Shown in pieces: positions 43,401-52,400 of a stretch of DNA of 64,000 nt. Source of the DNA: Psococerastis gibbosa (Eukaryota; Arthropoda; Insecta; Psocodea; Psocidae); assembly GCA_963971405.1 (NCBI GenBank), contig OZ020491.1, forward strand, positions 15,060,855-15,124,854, written 5' to 3'. Numbering within the stretch: position 1 is the first letter of the stretch; each line of letters begins with the position of its first letter. The notes beneath the pieces were generated by a model, which saw nothing but the letters and a program-made list of their open reading frames with translations, made no database searches and had not been told where the DNA came from. The position numbers and the translations under genes were made by a program.

Positions 43401-46400
43401 GTGGATAGAACTTCTTGATCATTAACAAACAGAGTTGTGTTCTTCAGCTTCTTTCTTCTAGTGAAAAGAACTAACTGCGTGTTGCTGCAGCCTCTAGCTA
43501 CCCAGGTTCGAAAGGTTTTTAAAGTATGTCACGAAAATGAGAGGGCAGAATGTGGCTTTGTGTGGAACTTCGGTATAGTGCGAGTGAAAATTTGGCAAAA
43601 ATTCAACAGGCTTATGGGGAGACTTCTTTGTCAAGGGCACAGGTTTATCGATGGTTCAAGGCATTTTCCGAGGGTCGGGAGATGTTAGAAGGCGGACCCC
43701 ACAGCCGAAGACCTTCAACTGCAAAGTTGAATTGAAAACATTGAGAAAGTGCGGGCCCTTGTGCGTTACGATCGACGTTTGACAGTCAGAATGATCGCAG
43801 ATAAATTAAATTTAAACCACACAACTGTTAATCTTCGAAAAACGGTCATGCGAGGCGACCTAACAACAAGAACAATTGGGTGCTGCATCATGACAATGCG
43901 CCTTGTCACACAGTGATGTCAATCAATGAATATCTGACCAGTATAAACTCTTCAACCTCCCCATTCACCCGATGTGAGTCCTTGTGACTTCTTCCTGATC
44001 CCCAGGATCAAGAATGAGCTCAAAGGACGCCATTTCGGTACCACTGAAAACATTAAATCCACCGTAAACTGGAGGCCATCCAATAATCTGAATTCCAGCA
44101 CTGCTTTGAAGAGTGGAAAAGCCGCCTCCAGCGCTGTATCAACGCACAAAGGAACTACTTCGAGGGATATCGAATTGAAATCTAAATATATTTTAATTTG
44201 CTATACCGGTACAACATTAAAACAACCACGAAATTCTGGGTCCACGAATATCAGTCAGTTTGGCATTTCTTTTAAGTAACTTTTAAAACTACCACCAGTT
44301 TTTAGTTTAAAGCCGAACTGTTCTGCCACCACGTTCACATCAATTTTAGGCTATATTCTCTTTTAAATTATTTTCAGGAATATTTATAGCGTATGACTTA
44401 CAAAGCAGATCGTTCTGTGAATTGTGTTTTTTCGGTTTGTTGTCAGCCTGATTAATACAAAACATGCTCTACTTCATGATAATTATATACTGCGGCGGAT
44501 TCGATTCCATACTACTCATGTCTCTTTTCGTCGTAGAGGTTTTGAACATCTTCCACCCATGTCGCCAGCTTGCCTTACAAAGAAGTGATTACATTTCCCT
44601 GCCTGTTTAAGAGTCTTAGCCTAACCGATTTCCGTCTTTTCATGTTTTTTGTTTCCTTTATCCTCTTGTGGACATTAAACGAGTTGCGTCTGTTCTCCAT
44701 CTCTAACATGACCCTGCAGTTTCGTGTTCCATTCGTCTCCTTGAAGCTGACGTTTCTTCACTTTTTGATGTCAACCCAACCTGTTTAACGGAAGAAAGTG
44801 TGACGCATGCTTCGGGAATGTTTTCCTCGTTTAAATCGCCAGACAGAAATAAAATCTTCCCCATACTCCTACAAAAATAAATTCGTGAGGTTACTAAATT
44901 CCTTGCGGCGATTTATAAGGGCTGCTTAAGGTTTAGCTCGAGTATAAACAAAAAATAACAAAAACTTAGAGTTTTAGAAAAACTTGTTATAACAACCCGA
45001 ATTAGTAAAACCCAAATAATCGTTAAGAAATTAACTTTGTCTAAGAAACCCACTTGTGTTAGTATAATATAAGGGTTTTATACTAACACAAGTGGGTTTC
45101 TTAGACAAAGTTAATTTCTTAACGATTATTTGGGTTTTACTAATTCGGGTTGTTATAACAAGTTTTTCTAAAACTCTAAGTTTTTGTTATTTTTTGTTTA
45201 TTAAAATGAAATACCACGAAGTCACGAGTAATCTAATTATTTATGTTTAGCTCGAGGTTGCTTCGGGAAATCCTGGGGAATGTCCCCTAAAATGTTGAGG
45301 TGGTTCTATGTCACAGTCATACGGCCAACGCTGTTGTACGGCTGTCACGTATGGTGGAAAAGATCACGACTCATCACCTTTCAAGAGCAACTGAGAAAGT
45401 TGCAGAGAACAGTATGCATAGCAATAACGGGAGCCTTACGGTCAACACCGACAGCTGCATTGGAAGTGCTGTTAGAGTAACCACCACTGCACTTGGTAAT
45501 CGAAAATGAAGCATGGATAGCTGTTCAAAGAATGTTTACGGTTAACGCCTTACAGCCCAGACTCCCGTTTGCTGGACATGCGCTTGAACTCTTGAAACTG
45601 AGGAAGCAAGAACTGTCAATGCCATGTGACAGATTGGCGAAAGGCACAATTTTTCACTGTATTTTTCAATTTTTCAATGATTTTTCAAGATCGTGACCAG
45701 TGGAGTTGTGAGACGGAATCAGATACTGATCTGGTATGGTATACTGACGGGTCTAAGCAAAACGGGAGATCGGGTTTAGGCGCGCACTGTGCAGAACTGA
45801 AGGCAGAGATAGTACGACCACTGGGAAGGTTTGCCTCAGTCTTCCAGGCTGAAGTGCAAGCAATCGCTGAGGCAATGGAATGCTGCATGGAAAAGAAAGT
45901 GTCCAACAGGAATGTAATAGTGTACTCTGATAGCCAAGCTGCTTTGCGAGCAATTTCCAACCCTGTGGTGACATCAGCAGTCGTGCAAGACTGTAAAAAT
46001 CTGTGCGAAAAGGTACGAGGTTCTAACCGTGTGCATCTCATAGCGGGCACGAAGGGAACGAAAGGGTGGACGAGCTGGCTCGTGAAGCGTCTAACACCGA
46101 TCCATATGGACCTGAACCAATTCTTCCCGTACCCTGGACAACCGTAATGACCAGAATCACGTCGGAGTTGATCGGGAACTTTAATAGGTGCTGGAATGAG
46201 ACGCTCGGAATGAGACACTCAATAAGGTGTATTGAGGGTCCATGCACAAAATTACGTCTCAATATGCTAAGCCGCGGCCGAAATTCCACAAGAATCGTAA
46301 CGGCTCTGATAACTGGCCACGGATCCTTCCGAGCTCACCTGTCAAAGCTCGGTGTAGCGGTAGACTCCACAAACTGCAGATTTTGCGAAGAAGCCGTCGA

Positions 46401-49400
46401 AAACGGGTGGCACGTCCTCACAGAATGCCCGGCGATCTGGAGGGCAAGACTTGACACTCTGAAATTCGCCATTCTCGGGGACCATGAACTCAGATGCCCA
46501 AGGCCGGGTTATCTAGTACAGTTTGCCACCAGAATCGGTATAGTCTAGAGAGCGAGGAAAGTCGAGGTCGCTCTATGGGCCCTCACAAGCGGCCTAAGTC
46601 GATAAAGCCCCGGCGAAGAACAACAACAACAACAACAACAAGGTTTAGCTCCATCCCCCTCAAGTGGCGGGAAGTCTGCGTGATCTTCATTCCCAAACAT
46701 AGTAGGTCAGACTACACCAAGCCATTGGCGTTCAGACCTATAAGCCTCAGTTCCTTTTTGCTAAAGACAATGAAATCGGGTGAATGGGGAGGTTGAAGAG
46801 TTTATACTGGTCGTTTAATGTCCACAAGAGGATAAAGGAAACAAAAAACATGAAAAGACGGAAATCGGTTAGGCTAAGACTCTTAAACAGGCAGGGAAAT
46901 GTAATCACTTCTTTGCAAGGCAAGCTGGCGACATGGGTGGAAGATGTTCAAAACCTCTACGACGAAAAGAGACATGAGGAGTATGGAATCGAATCCGCCG
47001 CAGTATATAATTATCATGAAGTAGAGCATGTTTCGTATTAATCAGGCTGACAACAAGCCGAAAAAACACAATTCACAGAACGATCTGCTTTGTAAGTCAT
47101 ACGCTATAAATATTCCTGAAAATAATTTAAAAGAGAATATAGCCTATAATTGATGTGAACGTGGTGGCAGAACAGTTCGGCTTTAAACTAAAAACTGGTG
47201 GTAGTTTTAAAAGTTACTTAAAAGAAATGCCAAACTGACTGATATTCGTGGACCCAGAATGGTTGTTTTAATGTTGTATAGCAAATTAAAATATATTTAG
47301 ATTTCAATTCGATATCCCTCGAAGTAGTTCCTTTGTGCGTTGATACAGCGCTGGAGGCGGCTTTTCCACTCTTCAGAGCAGTGCTGGAACTCAGATTATT
47401 GGATGGCCTCCAGTTTACTGCGGATTTAATGTTTTCAGTGGTACCGAAATGGCGTCCTTTGAGCTCATTCTTGATCCTGGGGATCAGGAAGAAGTCACAA
47501 GGACTCACATCGGGTGAATGGGGAGGTTGAAGATTTTATACTGGTCAGATATTCATTGATTGACATCACTGTGTGACAAGGCGCATTGTCATGATGCAGC
47601 ACCCAATTGTTCTTGTTGTTAGGTCGCCTCGCATGACCGTTTTTCGAAGATTAACAGTTGTGTGGTTTAAATTTAATTTATCTGCGATCATTCTGACTGT
47701 CAAACGTCGATCGTAACGCACAAGGGCCCGCACTTTCTCAATGTTTTCAATTCAACTTTGCAGTTGAAGGTCTTCGGCTGTGGGGTCCGCCTTCTAACAT
47801 CTCCCGACCCTCGGAAAATGCCTTGAACCATCGATAAACCTGTGCCCTTGACAAAGAAGTCTCCCCATAAGCCTGTTGAATTTTTGCCAAATTTTCACTC
47901 GCACTATACCGAAGTTCAAGAAGTTCTATCTACAAAATGTGTTAAGTTCTTGGGAGTTCATCTTGATTTGAAGCTTCTATGGAACAGACAATGAGATTCA
48001 GCAATAGTAACGGCATGCTCGGTTCATAGGAGCCTACAGGTTGGTTTTGCAAGTACCTGGGGTCTTTCAACAAAAGTGATGAGGTGGCTTCATGTGGCTG
48101 TTGTGGCTGCGTGTGTGATGGAAAAGGGCGTCGCTGAAGACATCCAAGCAGAAGCTGGTGAAAATAAAAAGACTGGCTTGTATATCAATATCTGGGGCAA
48201 TGCCATCAACTCCTCCATCTGCGCTTGAGGCATTATTGGGCTTGCCACCACTGTATGCGTATCTGGAATACAGAGCATGTCACTGGCTGCATCGATTGAG
48301 AATTACCGGGTTGCTTGACCGAAGAGCTCCACACAACGGCCACCCTGAAACGTTTCTTCGGGAGATAGGTACCCAATGATCGCATGGGTGTGCAGATTCC
48401 CTTGAAGGACTCCGGCCGATCGGCGCCGAGACCGGGTGGCACGTGGCTAGGACGTCTTACCTCGGTTAGTTTCGCTAAGGGAGGATTCGAGGCAGGCAAA
48501 ATAGCTTGCCTTGCAAAGAAGTGATTACATTTCCCTGCCTGTTTAAGAGTCTTAGCCTAACCGATTTCCGTCTTTTCATGTTTTTTGTTTCCTTTATCCT
48601 CTTGTGGACATTAAACGAGTTGCGTCTGTTCTCCATCTCTAACATGACCCTGCAGTTTCGTTTTCCATTCGTCTCCTTGAAGCTGACGTTTCTTCACTTT
48701 TTGATGTCAACCCAACCTGTTTAACGGAAGAAAGTGTGACGCATGCTTCGGGAATGTTTTCCTCGTTTAAATCGCCAGACAGAAATAAAATCTTCCCCGT
48801 ATTCCTAAAAAAATAAATTCGTGAGGTTATACGGCCAACGCTGTTGTACGGCTGTCACGTATGGTGGAAAAGATCACGACTCATCACCTTTCAAGAGCAA
48901 CTGAGAACGTTGCAGAGAACAGTATGCATAGCAATAACGGGAGCCTTACGGTCAACACCGACAGCTGCATTGGAAGTGCTGTTAGAGTAACCACCACTGC
49001 ACTTGGTAATCGAAAATTAAGCATGGATAGCTGTTCAAAGAATGTTTACGGTTAACACCTTACAGCCCAGACTCCCGTTTGCTGGGCATGCGCTTGAACT
49101 CTTGAAACTGAGGAAGCAAGAACTGTCAATGCCATGTGACAGATTGGCGAAAGGCACAATTTTTCACTGTACTGACTCGGTGATTTTTCAAGATCGTGAC
49201 CAGTGGAGTTGTGAGACGGAATCAGATACTGATCTGGTATGGTATACTGACGGGTCTAAGCAAAACGGGAGATCGGGTTTAGGCGCGCACTGTGTAGAAC
49301 TGAAGGCAGAGATAGTACGACCACTGTGAAGGTTTGCCTCAGTCTTCCAGGCTGAAGTGCAAGCAATCGCTGAGGCAATGGAATGCTGCATGGAAAAGAA

Positions 49401-52400
49401 AGTGTCCAACAGGAATGTAATAGTGTACTCTGATAGCCAAGCTGCTTTGCGAGCAATTTCCAACCCTGTGGTGACATCAGCAGTCGTGCAAGACTGTAAA
49501 AATCTGTGCGAAAAGGTACGAAGTTCCAGCCGTGTGCATCTCAGATGGGTCCACGAAGGGAACGAAAGGGCGGACGAGCTGGCTCGTGAAGCGTCTAACA
49601 CCGATCCATATGGACCTGAACCAATTCTTCCCGTACCCTGGACAACCGTAATGACCAGAATCACGTCGGAGTTGATCGGGAACTTTAATAGGTGCTGGAA
49701 TGAGACGCTCGGAATGAGACACTCAAAAAGGTGTATTGAGGGTCCATGCACGAAATTACGTCTCAATATGCTAAGCCGCGGCCGAAATTCCACAAGAATC
49801 GTAACGGCTCTGATAACTGGCCACGGACCCTTCCGAGCTCACCTGTCAAAGCTCGGTGTAGCGGTAGACTCCACAAACTGCAGATTTTGCGAAGAAGCCG
49901 TCGAAAACGGGTGGCACGTCCTCACAGAATGCCCGGCGATCTGGAGGGCAAGACTTGACACTCTGAAATTCGCCATTCTCGGGGACCATGAACTCAGATG
50001 CCCAAGGCCGGGTGATCTAGTACAGTTTGCCACCAGAATCGGTATTGTCTAGAGAGCGAGGAAAGTCGGGGTCGCTCTATGGGCCCTCACAAGCGGCCTA
50101 AGTCGATAAAGCCCCGGCGAAGAAGAACAACAACAACAAGGTTTAGCTCCATCTCCCTCAAGTGGCGGGAAGTCTGTGCGATCTTCATTCCCAAACATAG
50201 TAGGTCAGACTACACCAAGCCATTGGCGATCAGACCTATAAGCCTCAGTTCCTTTTTGCTAAAGACAATGAAAAGTCTAATGGAACGAGAACTCAGGCTT
50301 ACACTCACCAGCAGCAATGAATTGCACGACGGTTAGCACGGTCTAAGGCGAGGGCGGTCAACAGAAATCGCCCAGCATAGTTTCGTCAAGTAACTATTGT
50401 AGAAGGGAATCTTGACGCTAAAGAAATGGTGTTCTGTGTATTTCTTTTTTTTTAATTTAATTCTGACTGCTGTAGATGAGTTTATTTATTTATTATTATT
50501 ATTAGTATTATTTTTTAATCACCCAAAGAAGATTGACCCAGAGACTGCAGCAACACGCAGTTAGTTCTTTTCACTAGAAGAAAGAAGCTGAAGAACACAA
50601 CTCTGTTTGTTAATGATCAAGAAGTTCTATCCACAAAATGTGTTAAGTTCTTGGGAGTTCATCTTGATTTGAAGCTTCTATGGAACAGACAATGAGATTC
50701 AGCAATAGTAATGGCATGCTCGGTTCATAGGAGCCTACAGGTTGGTTTTGCAAGTACCTGGGGTCTTTCAACAAAAGTGATGAGGTGGCTTTATGTGGCT
50801 GCGTGTGTGGTGGAAAAGGGCGTCGCTGAAGACATCCAAGCAGAAGCTGGTGAAAATAAAAAGACTGGCTTGCATTTCAATATCTGGGGCAATGCCATCA
50901 ACTCCTCCATCTGCGCTTGAGGCATTATTGGGCTTGCCACCACTGTATGCGTATCTGGAATACAGAGCATGTCACTGGCTGCATCGATTGAGAATTACCG
51001 GGTTGCTTGACCGAAGAGCTCCACACAACGGCCACCCTGAAACGTTTCTTCGGGAGATAGGTACCCAATGATCGCATGGGTGTGCAGATTCCCTCGAAGG
51101 ACTCCGGCCGATCGGCGCCGAGACCGGGTGGCACGTGGCTAGGACGTCTTACCTCGGTTAGTTTCGCTAAGGGAGGATTCGAGGCAGGAAAACAGCTTCG
51201 CTGCCGCAATTGAGTTGTCTGAGTGATCAAGATGGGGAGTGTCCTGCGAGCCCTCACCATGGCATGGGACTTTGCCAAATTTATTACTACTACTACTACT
51301 GCGGTCCCTCGACACTCATTTTCGTTCCTCCTCTAAAAGCGCAATAATTTAATCGGCCGTAGACACTTTATGTCTTCTTCTGTCCGCTCTCAGATGTAGT
51401 TCTGATGTATTCTTAATCATATTTTTTATTCCTCCCAATTGCTCTTTGACACCGTACCAGCGGCTTTCTAAATTAGCTTTTACAGTTGCATTCTCGGTTT
51501 TGCTTACATAATATGTCAACCAAACGACCTCTTCTTTGTTTCCCAATATTCTAAAGTCGTAATATAAGTTCGCCTATACACATAAGCCTACGAGCCGAGA
51601 GAAAAGTACAAGCTGTGAGCATGAAGTGAGGCCCAAATATATTGGCGAAGCGCTTATTGTACTTTGACCAGTTAAGCAAAAATCACCCTGTCCTAACACT
51701 ATGGGTTAGGATCGATGGAATATATAACATGTTGCATGTAATATTAAGTAACGACCTTGTTAAGCGTAAAGAATACGATTTTAGGAATAAGTCTATCAGT
51801 AAAATAGGCAGAATCATAAAAAATTAAATTTGTATCACTGGCACCATTGTCTGAAAATAATATAAATGCAAGTTTCGACTAAATTGCATAAACAAGACAT
51901 GGAAGCTATGTTAAAAATTGGCACCAATTAAAAGAAAATGAAGCAATTTAATTCCAAAGATTCGAAATTAGGCTACGGGGTTAACAATTTCTTTCTCGTC
52001 GAATTGAACGTAGAGTTGGTTGGTTGGTAGCCCCCCCCCCCCCCCGCACTGGGGATATTATGTATTTCGCCACTGGGGATAAGTGCGTTTCAAATGTAGG
52101 CCAATGGTATTGGTAATATGAATGGATCAATATTAGAGACTGGCACAAATACCTGTTTAGCTAATAAAATTGTCTCTCCTACTTTTACCCCGTCTGGGGA
52201 GGGGTTGGCACCGCATAAAATTTCTGGGACCAAGTTTTTTATACATATATTCAAATATAATAACATAGAGTAAAATTTCAAGGCGCCACCTCTTTACGCA
52301 ATTTTCAGTTTTTGGTTTGCTACCCCTCTGGATCACCCCTAACTACACTAAAATATTCTGTGGGTTTGTTTCCTGCCATAAATTAGCACAAAGGGACTTT

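Larger units (their letters stand above)
40346..43495. repeat. Giant palindrome, left arm
   Basis: Pairs base for base with 50540-53688 (coordinates sum to 94034-94035). The encoded open frames on both arms are identical or differ by single residues, so divergence is well under 1-2%. It lies in the last calpain intron and carries a ~277-bp tandem array and LINE pieces. Confidence 0.9.
44560..46765 (+). repeat. Direct repeat C, left copy
   Basis: Repeated at 48501-50268 in the same orientation at offset 3936, falling to 3504 after the right copy's ~410-bp and ~20-bp deletions. Holds LINE sequence and, only here, the hairpin insertion. Confidence 0.85.

Noticed and set aside
45685-46218. A 177-codon minus-strand open frame
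   Set aside because: Antisense shadow of the LINE RNase H coding region; the same shadow appears in the duplicate at 49188-49793.
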